A DNA stretch of 64,000 bases, from contig CALHLC010000019.1 of assembly GCA_938034385.1 (NCBI GenBank), forward strand, positions 1 through 64,000, read 5' to 3'. Shown here piece after piece: positions 28,601-36,730 of the stretch (positions are counted from its first letter, which is position 1; each line of letters starts with the position of its first letter). This DNA is from an uncultured Bacteriovoracaceae bacterium. GTDB taxonomy: Bacteria > Bdellovibrionota > Bacteriovoracia > Bacteriovoracales > Bacteriovoracaceae. Under the pieces are notes generated by a model. That model was given only the letters and a program-made list of their open reading frames with translations. It had not been told where the DNA came from and did not search any database. The position numbers were made by a program, and so were the translations under genes.

Positions 28601-28749
28601 CCATAATTAAAGACTCTGTAGAGGAAAAAGTTTTGGCGCTACAGCAAAAAAAGAAAGAACTCTTTGATGATTTATTAAACCCAGAAGCATCTGGTGACTT
28701 CTCAGGAAAAATCACTTTAGAAGATTTTCAAATGCTTCTTTCTGAATAG
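25684..28749 (+). CDS. SWIM zinc-finger plus SNF2-family helicase
   Basis: 1021 residues. A SWIM finger lies at about 76-89 (Cys76, Cys78, Cys87, His89). A long middle region of ~470 residues is followed by the SNF2 ATPase: DDMGLGKT at 604-611 (Walker A), DEVQ at 695-698 (a DExx box with Gln), [11 protein letters not shown], and the helicase C part ending [20 protein letters not shown] with motif VI. Bacterial members (RapA-like/HepA-like) remodel protein-DNA complexes. The start codon at 25684 follows AAGAAG. It is possibly cotranscribed with gmhA, 17 bases downstream. Confidence 0.93.
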   Translation: [1021 protein letters not shown]

Positions 28750-28766
28750 TTCGATATACTCAGTAC

Positions 28767-29384
28767 ATGAAGTTACAATTCTCAGACTTAATTACTAGAT
28801 ACCCACATTTAGCTCCTCTAGAAGCCGATATCGTTCAGGTTATTAATATTCTTGAAGAGACATTTAGAGCTGATAAAAAATTACTTACAGTAGGAAATGG
28901 AGGCTCGTCAGCTGATGCTGAACATCTATGTGGAGAATTACAAAAAGGGTTTCTTCTAAAACGACCTTTATCAGCTGCAGATAAATCAATGTTTCAAAAC
29001 TCCTACCTTGCTGATCACCTACAAGGAGGATTTCCTGCAATGTCTTTATCAACGATGCATGCTTCTATTAGTGCATTCTCTAATGATGTCGATCCCCTAC
29101 TTGCTCATGCCCAACAAGTTTGGTCGCTTGGTAAAAGAGATGATACCTTGATTGCTTTTTCAACATCAGGTAATTCTAAAAATGTTTGCCACGCTTTAGA
29201 GGTAGCAAACACTAAAAACTTAAATACCATTGCTTTTACTGGATCTAAAGAAAGTGAATGTTCTAAGCTTGCTGACTTAACAATCATGGCTCCATCAACA
29301 ATTACTCACGAAGTTCAAGAAATGCATCTTCCTATTTATCATGCAATTTGTATTGAAATAGAGAGAAGGTTTTTTAACTCTTAA
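28767..29384 (+). CDS. gmhA: Phosphoheptose isomerase GmhA-like SIS protein
   Basis: 205 residues. The SIS-domain motif NGGSSADAEHLCGE is at 44-57, with a second conserved block STSGNSKNV near 131-139 and EVQEMHLPIYHAICIEIE at the end (metal-binding His). GmhA converts sedoheptulose 7-phosphate to heptose 7-phosphate, the first step of LPS inner-core heptose synthesis. No gmhB/hldE genes are adjacent here. DiaA-type members of the family look similar, so that alternative remains. Its TTAA stop is shared with the convergent ABC transporter gene. Confidence 0.85.
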   Translation: MKLQFSDLITRYPHLAPLEADIVQVINILEETFRADKKLLTVGNGGSSADAEHLCGELQKGFLLKRPLSAADKSMFQNSYLADHLQGGFPAMSLSTMHASISAFSNDVDPLLAHAQQVWSLGKRDDTLIAFSTSGNSKNVCHALEVANTKNLNTIAFTGSKESECSKLADLTIMAPSTITHEVQEMHLPIYHAICIEIERRFFNS

Positions 29385-31072
29385 CCCTGTAATTGATAAA
29401 GATTAAAATATTTATTTTTTGATGAGATTAACTCTTCATGAGTTCCCGATTCAATAATACCACCATTTTCTAGGTAATAGATCTTATCATAATTTCTAAT
29501 TGAGCTTAAACGATGAGACACATTGATAATTGTTTTATTAAGCCTCAGTAAGTTTTCTTGAATTTTAAAATCTAGATTATTATCAAGGGCAGATGTTCCT
29601 TCATCTAGAATAAGGATAGGGCTATCTTGATAGATTGCTCGGGCCAAAACTATTCTTTGAGCTTGTCCTCCAGAAAGCGATGCTCCTTTTGAACCAACAA
29701 TAGTTTGTTCTGCATGCTCAAGTTCACTAATAAAAGAATCAATCTCAGCAAAGCATAGAGATGACCTGAGTTTTTCTTGGTTTAAACTTCTTCCTAAAGT
29801 AATGTTTTCTTCTATCGTTGTATTAAATAGATATGGAGTTTGGGGAATATAAGAAAATAAATTTCTGAATTCATGAAAATCTCCTTGGGAAATATTTTTA
29901 CTTCCTATAAATACATCTCCTAGTTCTGATTCTAAAAACTTCAAAACTATTTTGATCAGTGTAGATTTCCCGGAACCCGAAGGACCTACTAAAGCAATTT
30001 TGCATCCCTTAGATATTTCTAAGTTTATATCTTCTAAGATTTTCTCCTCGTAAGAAAAACCTACCTTCTCTAAACGAATATTATCATTTTCAACCTTCTG
30101 TGTATTTAAAATCTCTGTATCATCTTGACCTAGAAAGTTATAAACTCGATCTCCTGATACTGACCAGGTTCTGTAGTTAATTAAAGATTTAGTGAAATTT
30201 CTAATCGGATCAATTAATATTGCGAGGCTTGAAATAAAGCTCATTAAACTTCCTGCACTCATTGAACCTTCATTAATATTTAGCACTCCAAAATATAAGA
30301 TTAAACTAAAAACAAAAAGACCTATCAACTCTACGAAAGGATTAATAAATTCGATGAGGTAAGATAAAACATTTACTTTTTCTAAGTATTTCTTTTGAAT
30401 TTTTTGAAATCTTTTCAAAATATAACCATAGAGATTTGAAACTCGAATAAACTTATTCCCATCAAGATATTGTGTAAACTCTGATGAAATACTTGAACTT
30501 AAAGTTCTAACAGAACTTCCTAGCTTTTTAGATTTCTTACTTACAGAGCTTAAGATCAGTGCATAGATAGGAATGACCAAAATACAAATCATCGTTAATT
30601 GAACACTATGATAGAGAAGCACAAAGACTAGACAGAAAATAGAGATAAAGTCTTTCATGATATCAAATAAAACTTTATTGATATTTGTATAAATACTTAT
30701 ATCGTTTACAACAATGTTTAAAATATCTCCTCTGTTTTTTTCTTCTAACTGAGAAGGAGTCATACTTAAAATTTTCTTTAATGTAGAACTTCTGAGATTT
30801 GATGCAACCTTCTCGATTGAGGTTTTTAATCCATAACCATTAAAATATCTAAAGAGATAATTAAGAAATGCTAAGCCAAGCAAAAGAAAGCAGAGATTTA
30901 GAATACTTGAAAGAGGAGTTCCTTTTTTTAAGCCTTCATCGATTAATGGTTTGATTAAAAATGCTTGGGCCGCTTTGACTAGTCCCAGAGGGAGACCAAG
31001 TAAAAAATAAAATAAGAACTTATTTTTCTCTGGACCTAGTGTGTTTAATACTCTGAAGAATTCTTTTTTCAT
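29381..31072 (-). CDS. MsbA-like ABC exporter (half-transporter)
   Basis: 563 residues: six membrane helices in the N-terminal ~310, then a nucleotide-binding domain. Walker A (GPSGSGKST) is at 363-371, the Q-loop SYIPQTP, the signature LSGGQAQRIVLARA, Walker B ILILDEGTSAL and the H-loop NVSHRLSS. Such half-transporters flip lipid-linked or hydrophobic substrates; MsbA flips lipid A-core. The substrate is not proven. A possible 28-residue membrane peptide is encoded 6 bases upstream. Confidence 0.9.
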   Translation of the reverse strand: MKKEFFRVLNTLGPEKNKFLFYFLLGLPLGLVKAAQAFLIKPLIDEGLKKGTPLSSILNLCFLLLGLAFLNYLFRYFNGYGLKTSIEKVASNLRSSTLKKILSMTPSQLEEKNRGDILNIVVNDISIYTNINKVLFDIMKDFISIFCLVFVLLYHSVQLTMICILVIPIYALILSSVSKKSKKLGSSVRTLSSSISSEFTQYLDGNKFIRVSNLYGYILKRFQKIQKKYLEKVNVLSYLIEFINPFVELIGLFVFSLILYFGVLNINEGSMSAGSLMSFISSLAILIDPIRNFTKSLINYRTWSVSGDRVYNFLGQDDTEILNTQKVENDNIRLEKVGFSYEEKILEDINLEISKGCKIALVGPSGSGKSTLIKIVLKFLESELGDVFIGSKNISQGDFHEFRNLFSYIPQTPYLFNTTIEENITLGRSLNQEKLRSSLCFAEIDSFISELEHAEQTIVGSKGASLSGGQAQRIVLARAIYQDSPILILDEGTSALDNNLDFKIQENLLRLNKTIINVSHRLSSIRNYDKIYYLENGGIIESGTHEELISSKNKYFNLYQLQG

Positions 31073-31077
31073 CTCAA

Positions 31078-31164
31078 TTAAAATGAAATCATTGATAAGA
31101 GGATATGAGTCATCAAGACAGCAAGGAAGAACAAAAATATATAGATGAAATTATCTTTTAGCAT
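31078..31164 (-). CDS. Possible 28-residue membrane peptide upstream of the ABC exporter
   Basis: A short ORF reading MLKDNFIYIFLFFLAVLMTH then a hydrophobic end, with one membrane helix. It ends 6 bases before the ATG at 31072, a spacing typical of coupled genes. No convincing ribosome site precedes it, so expression is uncertain. It may be a leader peptide or a subunit-like microprotein, or a chance ORF in AT-rich DNA. Confidence 0.35.
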   Translation of the reverse strand: MLKDNFIYIFLFFLAVLMTHILLSMISF

Positions 31165-31271
31165 TTGATTAGAATATAGATGAGATAAAAGATTTTAGCT
31201 ATTTAAGGTCGTTCAAAAACAATACTTATTTAAACTGGATGAAGCTACTTAAATCATTAATAATTATTGGT

Positions 31272-32042
31272 ATGTATAAAACTATTATTTGTGACCTTGA
31301 TGGAACTATTTACCTAGATAATCACCTTATTGAAGATGTTCAATCTGAAATCCAAAGACTTCAATCAATAGGAACTACTTTTCATTTTCTTACGAATAAT
31401 ACTTCTCGAAGCTTAGAGCATTATGTAAAAAAAATTCAAACGCTGGGTATAGAAACTTCACAAGAGTATGTCCATAACCCTACTCTTGTTTCTTCAAATT
31501 ACTTAAAGGAAAAGTTTGGAGAGAACTCAAAAGCCTTTGTTTTAGGCACTAATGAGTTTAAAGCTGATTTAGAAAAATATGCGAAAGCACAAATCATCAA
31601 TAAAAATCCTGATTATGTTCTCGTCGCTTTTGATATGAACCTTGAGTATAATAAGTTACGTAAAGCATGCTCTTATATCTCTAAAGGAGTTCCTTTTTAC
31701 CAAACTCATATAGACAACTTTTGCCCAAGTGAAGAAGGCCCCATGCCAGATTGTGGAGCCATTTGTGAAATGATTTACCTTACTACAAAGATAAGGCCAA
31801 TTAAAAATTTTGGAAAGCCAAGTCCGGAGATGATTAGATATTTTAAAACAATCATAAATACTAAGGAGACCTTTGCATTTTTAGGTGATCGTCTCAATAC
31901 AGATATTATTATTGGCAAAAAGCTTGGTGCACATACTATATTTGTTGAATCTGGGGCTGATAAAACCAATATGATTAAAGATTGTGAAATCCAGCCTGAT
32001 GAAATCTTTAAAAGTACGAGTCAATTCTTAAAGACTTTATAA
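31272..32042 (+). CDS. HAD-IIA phosphatase (NagD-like)
   Basis: 256 residues. Catalytic motif DLDGTIY at 8-14, motif II FLTNNTSR, motif IV GDRLNTDIIIGKKLGA. A HAD subclass IIA cap lies between. These enzymes dephosphorylate sugars, nucleotides or glycolytic side products; the substrate is unknown. I prefer the ATG at 31272, which places DxDGT 8 residues from the start; the in-frame ATG at 31239 would add 11 residues. It lies opposite the next gene with only a 4-base gap. Confidence 0.88.
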   Translation: MYKTIICDLDGTIYLDNHLIEDVQSEIQRLQSIGTTFHFLTNNTSRSLEHYVKKIQTLGIETSQEYVHNPTLVSSNYLKEKFGENSKAFVLGTNEFKADLEKYAKAQIINKNPDYVLVAFDMNLEYNKLRKACSYISKGVPFYQTHIDNFCPSEEGPMPDCGAICEMIYLTTKIRPIKNFGKPSPEMIRYFKTIINTKETFAFLGDRLNTDIIIGKKLGAHTIFVESGADKTNMIKDCEIQPDEIFKSTSQFLKTL

Positions 32043-32046
32043 TTTT

Positions 32047-33360
32047 TTACTGCCCAGAAGCTGTAATAACTGTGTAGATTGTTTTTAAAATAATTCTAAG
32101 ATCTAACCATAAAGACCTATTTTTAACATAATATAAATCATACTGAAGCTTTTTTAGAGTATCTTCTTCTGAGAATCCATATCTATAATTTACTTGGGCC
32201 CAGCCTGTAACTCCAGGTAAGACTAAATGTCTAAAATCATAATATGGTGACAAATTTTTTAATCTCGATTTAATGATTTCTGGCCTTTCTGGCCTTGGCC
32301 CAACAAGACTCATTTCACCTTTTAAAATATTATATAATTGAGGTAGCTCATCTATTCTAGTCGCTCGTAAAAACTTACCTAGCTTTGTAATCCTGCTATC
32401 TTCAGGTGTAGCCCACTTTGCTCCATTAGATTCAGCATTTACAACCATTGTTCTAAGCTTAAAAATGGTGAATATTTTCCCTTTTTTTCCAACTCTTTCT
32501 TGGGAATAAAAAATAGGTCTTCCTTCAAGTATCAGCTGAAGAGCTCCAAATATGAATAAGAGAGGTAGTGCTATCATTGTTACACATAACCCTCCCAATA
32601 TATCGAAAACTCTCTTTATAAAATCCCTCTGTACTTCAAGCTCTTTACCTAATTTTTCAAGAAGCCAATAACTATTCATAGCATTTAGAGAGATCTTTCC
32701 TGTAACTTCCTCATAGAAGCTAGCCAAGTCATAAAAAGCAATGTTTTTTTTTACACAGAGATCTAAATATTTCTTTAAATTATCATTGCTCTCAACGACA
32801 TTATTATCTATTACAGTGATATCAACTTTTGTATTATCTAAAATGTTAATATCTAATTGCTCTGATATTTTCACTAGATTAAGTCCTACCAAAGGAGTTT
32901 TTTTCAGCTCTTGTCTTAACTCTTCAAAGTTGGATTTTGTAATAATAATCACATCTTTAAAAAAACTATTATTTGTAAGACTTTTTATAATAAATCGTCG
33001 GCCCAAATAAAGTAGAACCAAAGCTGTTAATGTAAAGACAATCATATTAATTTTTGGACTAATCCCAAAGCTCTTAAAAAAATAAAAGAAGATAAATGAG
33101 ATAATGGTATTTATGTTTACTCCTTGTAACAAAGAAACAGCGAGTCCCTTAATTTTCAAAAATCGAAGACTATATAGACCTTGTATGTAAAAAACAATTA
33201 ACCATAGAGGGAATAGAAAAGTGAATGCATATAAATGTTTTTCTAAAAACGGATAATCCAGCTGGAAGTCATTAACTAAAAAAGTAGTTATAATTATACT
33301 TAAATATAAGATCACTAAATCCGCAAATAAGATAAAAAATAACTTTAAATTTTTCTTCAT
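32047..33360 (-). CDS. Polyprenyl-phosphate sugar-1-phosphate transferase (WbaP/WcaJ type)
   Basis: 437 residues. Four to five membrane helices, then a nucleotide-binding-like middle region, and the PNPT catalytic domain: KRVFDILGGL, SQERVGKKGKIFTIFKLRTM and DELPQLYNILKGEMSLVGPRP. It transfers a sugar-1-phosphate from a nucleotide sugar to undecaprenyl phosphate, starting repeat-unit or capsule synthesis at the inner membrane. It marks the left edge of the polysaccharide region and stands apart from the genes to its right. Confidence 0.93.
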   Translation of the reverse strand: MKKNLKLFFILFADLVILYLSIIITTFLVNDFQLDYPFLEKHLYAFTFLFPLWLIVFYIQGLYSLRFLKIKGLAVSLLQGVNINTIISFIFFYFFKSFGISPKINMIVFTLTALVLLYLGRRFIIKSLTNNSFFKDVIIITKSNFEELRQELKKTPLVGLNLVKISEQLDINILDNTKVDITVIDNNVVESNDNLKKYLDLCVKKNIAFYDLASFYEEVTGKISLNAMNSYWLLEKLGKELEVQRDFIKRVFDILGGLCVTMIALPLLFIFGALQLILEGRPIFYSQERVGKKGKIFTIFKLRTMVVNAESNGAKWATPEDSRITKLGKFLRATRIDELPQLYNILKGEMSLVGPRPERPEIIKSRLKNLSPYYDFRHLVLPGVTGWAQVNYRYGFSEEDTLKKLQYDLYYVKNRSLWLDLRIILKTIYTVITASGQ

Positions 33361-33500
33361 ATCTGTGCTTATTCTATTGTATTGTAGGAAAGATCTCTAA
33401 TTAAAAGAGGTAGTCTTTTTTTATTTAGACACTTTAATTCTCTTTTCCTTCTCAAAAGTCTTGAAAAGATACAAGCGACGAGCTAACTTCAAAGGTTTAT

Positions 33501-34454
33501 ATGACAAAAATTTGCGAATACTTTCAAGGTAATAGGAATACTCAATTTTCTATTGAAATACTCCCCCCTGTTAAAGGGCAAAGTATCAATGATTTGTATA
33601 AAAAGATAAGCCCTTTAATGGAGTTTAAACCTAAGTTTGTCGACGTTACTTATCACAGGGAAGAATACGTTTATAAAGAATGTCCAGGTGGCTTACTCGA
33701 CAAAAAAGTTATCAGAAAACGTCCAGGAACTGTTGGGATTTGTGCTGCTATTATGAATAAATTTCAAGTAGAAACAGTCCCACATATTATTTGTGGAGGA
33801 TTTAGCAAAGAAGAAACGGAAAACGCCCTTATTGATTTAAATTTCTTAGGGATTAATAATGTTTTAGCTTTACGAGGAGATGCCATAAAAAGTGAACAAA
33901 GGTTTCACCCTCACCCAGAAGGTCATCCTTATGCACTGAATTTAGTAGAACAGGTTAAGGACCTTAATGACGGTAAATATTTAGATGAGAACCTCAAAGG
34001 CTCGCCTACTAATTTTTGCATTGGTATTGCTGGTTATCCAGAGAAACACTTTGAAGCTCCTAATATGCAAAGTGATATTTATTACCTAAAGAAAAAAATT
34101 GAAGCTGGAGCGAGTTATATTATTACTCAAATGTTTTTTGATAATAAAAAATATTTCGACTTTGTAGCAAAGTGCAGAGAAGAAGGAATTACAGTTCCAA
34201 TTATTCCTGGCCTGAAACCCTTAACTAGCCTGAAGCAATTAATAACCCTACCTAGCTATTTTTACATAGATATTCCCGAAGAACTTCATAAAGAAGTGAT
34301 GAGTTGTACTAACCCAGATGAAGTTAAAGCAGTAGGAATAAAGTGGTGCATTCAACAATCTCAAGAACTTAAAGCCGCAAATGTTCCATGTTTACATTAT
34401 TATTCTATGGGTCGATCTACTCATATTGCCAAAATAGCTAAAGAGATTTTCTGA
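33501..34454 (+). CDS. metF: 5,10-methylenetetrahydrofolate reductase MetF
   Basis: 317 residues. Features: the N-terminal SIEILPPVKG, DVTYHREEY, ALRGDA, GYPEKHFEA followed by the DIYYLKKKIEAGASYIITQMFFD substrate-side region. MetF makes 5-methyl-THF with FAD and NADH for methionine synthase (metH is at the other end of the window). The first polymerase gene starts 6 bases later, so metF is apparently cotranscribed with polysaccharide genes. No S-box or other riboswitch was seen upstream. Confidence 0.95.
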   Translation: MTKICEYFQGNRNTQFSIEILPPVKGQSINDLYKKISPLMEFKPKFVDVTYHREEYVYKECPGGLLDKKVIRKRPGTVGICAAIMNKFQVETVPHIICGGFSKEETENALIDLNFLGINNVLALRGDAIKSEQRFHPHPEGHPYALNLVEQVKDLNDGKYLDENLKGSPTNFCIGIAGYPEKHFEAPNMQSDIYYLKKKIEAGASYIITQMFFDNKKYFDFVAKCREEGITVPIIPGLKPLTSLKQLITLPSYFYIDIPEELHKEVMSCTNPDEVKAVGIKWCIQQSQELKAANVPCLHYYSMGRSTHIAKIAKEIF

Positions 34455-34460
34455 CAGAAT

Positions 34461-35588
34461 ATGAAAAAAGTCTTTATCTATCTTGCTGGCAAAATTGCTA
34501 ATATTCTTAGTAAACTCAATAGACTCTTCTTGATAAAAAAAAGAGTCTATCTAATGCATCATCAAGACCTTTCAAACTTACTTCCCTTGATAAACAACAA
34601 AGAAGAAATCATTTATTTTTCGCTTAGATTTGATGACTCCGAAATCAACTCTATCCCTGGAAATCATAAGCTTTATAGTCTAAGAAACAAAATCAACTAT
34701 CTTTCTTTGTTTTTCCGACTCTCTTTTTATGAAAAAATTATATTAAATGATTCAACTAACCCTATAGGTGTTATTAGCTTCAGTCCCAAACAAAAGATCA
34801 TTCAATTATGGCATGCCTGTGGGGCATTTAAGAAGTTTGGTCATGAGTCTCATCACAATAAAGAAAAAAATGAAGACCTTTTCAAAATGTATTCTAAATA
34901 CACTTCGATAATTGTTAGTTCTGATGAAATACGACAATGTTATGCAAAAAGCTTTTCAGTTAGCAAAGACAGGGTCTTAGCTTTAGGCTTGCCAAGGACC
35001 GATATTTTTTACAACGATGAAGAAATCCTAAAAGCTCAATCAAGTTTTTATTCAATGTTTCCTTCTTTTGCAGGCAAAGAAGTTATTTTATACGCACCTA
35101 CTTTCAGACAATCCAATAAAAGTAATCATTATAAAATGATGAATACAATCTCTGTTGTTTCAAAAAACCTTTCAAGTAACCAAGTTCTCATTTATTCCTT
35201 ACACCCGTTTGAAAAAAAACATATTATAAATAGTCTTGATGAAGATTCCAATTTTACCAATAAGCCCATCTCTACTCAAGATCTTCTTCTTATAGCAAGC
35301 TCTTTAATTACTGACTACTCTAGTGTTATTTTTGATTATTGCTTATTAGACAAACCAATGTTTTTCTTTCCTTATGACCTTGATTCTTATGAGTCAAAAC
35401 AACGTGGATTCTACTATCCTTATTCCGACTTAGCTCCTGGACCAATTTGTTTTGATACAAAATCTCTTTCAAAAGCAATCTCCTTAAATGAGGACTACTC
35501 ATTAAAAAGAAAGATCTTTAAGGAAAAATTCATGTCTGCATGTGATGGGTACTCAACACAGAGACTAGAGAGTCATATTCTAGTTTGA
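34461..35588 (+). CDS. CDP-glycerol/ribitol-type polyol phosphotransferase (TagB/TagF-like) 1
   Basis: 375 residues. Glyphos_transf features: LWHACGAFKKFG with the catalytic His, LYAPTFRQS, YSLHPFE and ITDYSSVIFDY near residue 285-292. These enzymes transfer glycerol-phosphate or ribitol-phosphate from CDP-polyols onto an acceptor, as in teichoic acids and some Gram-negative capsules. It overlaps the second copy by 4 bases. Substrate specificity (glycerol or ribitol) is not visible, but the CDP-ribitol-synthase-like gene next to it favours ribitol. Confidence 0.88.
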   Translation: MKKVFIYLAGKIANILSKLNRLFLIKKRVYLMHHQDLSNLLPLINNKEEIIYFSLRFDDSEINSIPGNHKLYSLRNKINYLSLFFRLSFYEKIILNDSTNPIGVISFSPKQKIIQLWHACGAFKKFGHESHHNKEKNEDLFKMYSKYTSIIVSSDEIRQCYAKSFSVSKDRVLALGLPRTDIFYNDEEILKAQSSFYSMFPSFAGKEVILYAPTFRQSNKSNHYKMMNTISVVSKNLSSNQVLIYSLHPFEKKHIINSLDEDSNFTNKPISTQDLLLIASSLITDYSSVIFDYCLLDKPMFFFPYDLDSYESKQRGFYYPYSDLAPGPICFDTKSLSKAISLNEDYSLKRKIFKEKFMSACDGYSTQRLESHILV

Positions 35589-36712
35589 AGAATAAAAACA
35601 AGTACACTTCTGTTCGTTTAAAGCAATTTTCTCAGGGGTTTCTCTTTTCTTTCCTGTCTCTTTTTTTAAATCGAAAAAAAAGAATTATTTTCAACAGCAG
35701 CTACAACGATCGATTTAATTTCAATTCAAAATATCTTTTCTTATATTATTTAGAAAACAGAAAAGATATAAAAGTATATTTCGTTGTTAACGATAATAAA
35801 TTGAGAAGAACTTTATCTCTAAAGTATGGAGATTTCTTCATTAGGAACAAAACACTCAAAGAAAAAATTTTCATTTTACAATCCTCTATCTGGGTTACAT
35901 CTACAATGGAGACCCCCATTCTAGGTTTCTTTTACAAGTTTAGGAGATATGTTCTCCATCTAAGCCATGGAGTTGTATTCAAGAATGCTGGTGTAAGTGA
36001 AAACAACACTTCTATTTTAAAAAAAACTTACTACTTCATTATTCGATCAAATTTCACTCAATATCTAGCTACATCTCAAAATTTAGCTAAAGCGACAGCA
36101 AAGGTTTATGGAACCTCTAGTAAGCATATTTTAATAGCAGGAATGCCTAGAAATGATGTTATTTTAAATGACTCTCGAGAAAAAAGATCGTTTCTTTACG
36201 CTCCTACCTGGAGACCTTTCAGTAAACAGTATCCTCTCCCTTGTCATCCTTCTCAAGAACATCTACTCCTTGAGTTTTTAGAAGACAATAATATTTCTCT
36301 CTATATACGGCATCATCCATATTTTGAATTGGACAATTACAATTATAGCTCTTCTTCCATCATAAATTTTGATTCTTCTGTTTGCTCAGATCTGTCTTTG
36401 AGTTTAAATAAATTTCAAGGAATAATTACTGACTACTCAAGCTTATTTATCGACGCATTGCTCCTCGAAACCAATCTTGCCTTTTATGATTATGATTATG
36501 AGCTATTTAATGAAAAAGTGGGCTTTTTGTTTGATTACCATAAATCTATTCCTGGTCCACAGGTCACTAATATAGAAGAGCTAAAGAAATTCTTCATATC
36601 TTCTCTAAATTACGAAGGAACACAAAAAAGACAAGATCTCAAAAAGTTTTTTTTCGATGATACTAGTGGAAGATATAGCGAGAAACTCTCTAATTTGCTA
36701 GACTCAAAATAA
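35585..36712 (+). CDS. CDP-glycerol/ribitol-type polyol phosphotransferase (TagB/TagF-like) 2
   Basis: 375 residues, a diverged paralogue of the preceding protein with the same motif order: LHLSHGVVFKNAG (His), LYAPTWRP, IRHHPYFE and ITDYSSLFIDAL. The TTG start overlaps the previous stop. In such pairs one enzyme often primes and the other polymerises; that division is inference. The next gene supplies a likely CDP-activated polyol. Confidence 0.87.
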   Translation: MKNKNKYTSVRLKQFSQGFLFSFLSLFLNRKKRIIFNSSYNDRFNFNSKYLFLYYLENRKDIKVYFVVNDNKLRRTLSLKYGDFFIRNKTLKEKIFILQSSIWVTSTMETPILGFFYKFRRYVLHLSHGVVFKNAGVSENNTSILKKTYYFIIRSNFTQYLATSQNLAKATAKVYGTSSKHILIAGMPRNDVILNDSREKRSFLYAPTWRPFSKQYPLPCHPSQEHLLLEFLEDNNISLYIRHHPYFELDNYNYSSSSIINFDSSVCSDLSLSLNKFQGIITDYSSLFIDALLLETNLAFYDYDYELFNEKVGFLFDYHKSIPGPQVTNIEELKKFFISSLNYEGTQKRQDLKKFFFDDTSGRYSEKLSNLLDSK

Positions 36713-36730
36713 TCATAAAAGGATATTATT

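Noticed and set aside
31105-31161. 18-codon plus-strand ORF preceded by AAGAGG
   Set aside because: Too short, the ribosome site is too close to the ATG, and it overlaps the equally small minus-strand ORF; no support.
33361-33500. SAM or cobalamin riboswitch upstream of metF
   Set aside because: No S-box or B12-box sequence could be found in this short gap.
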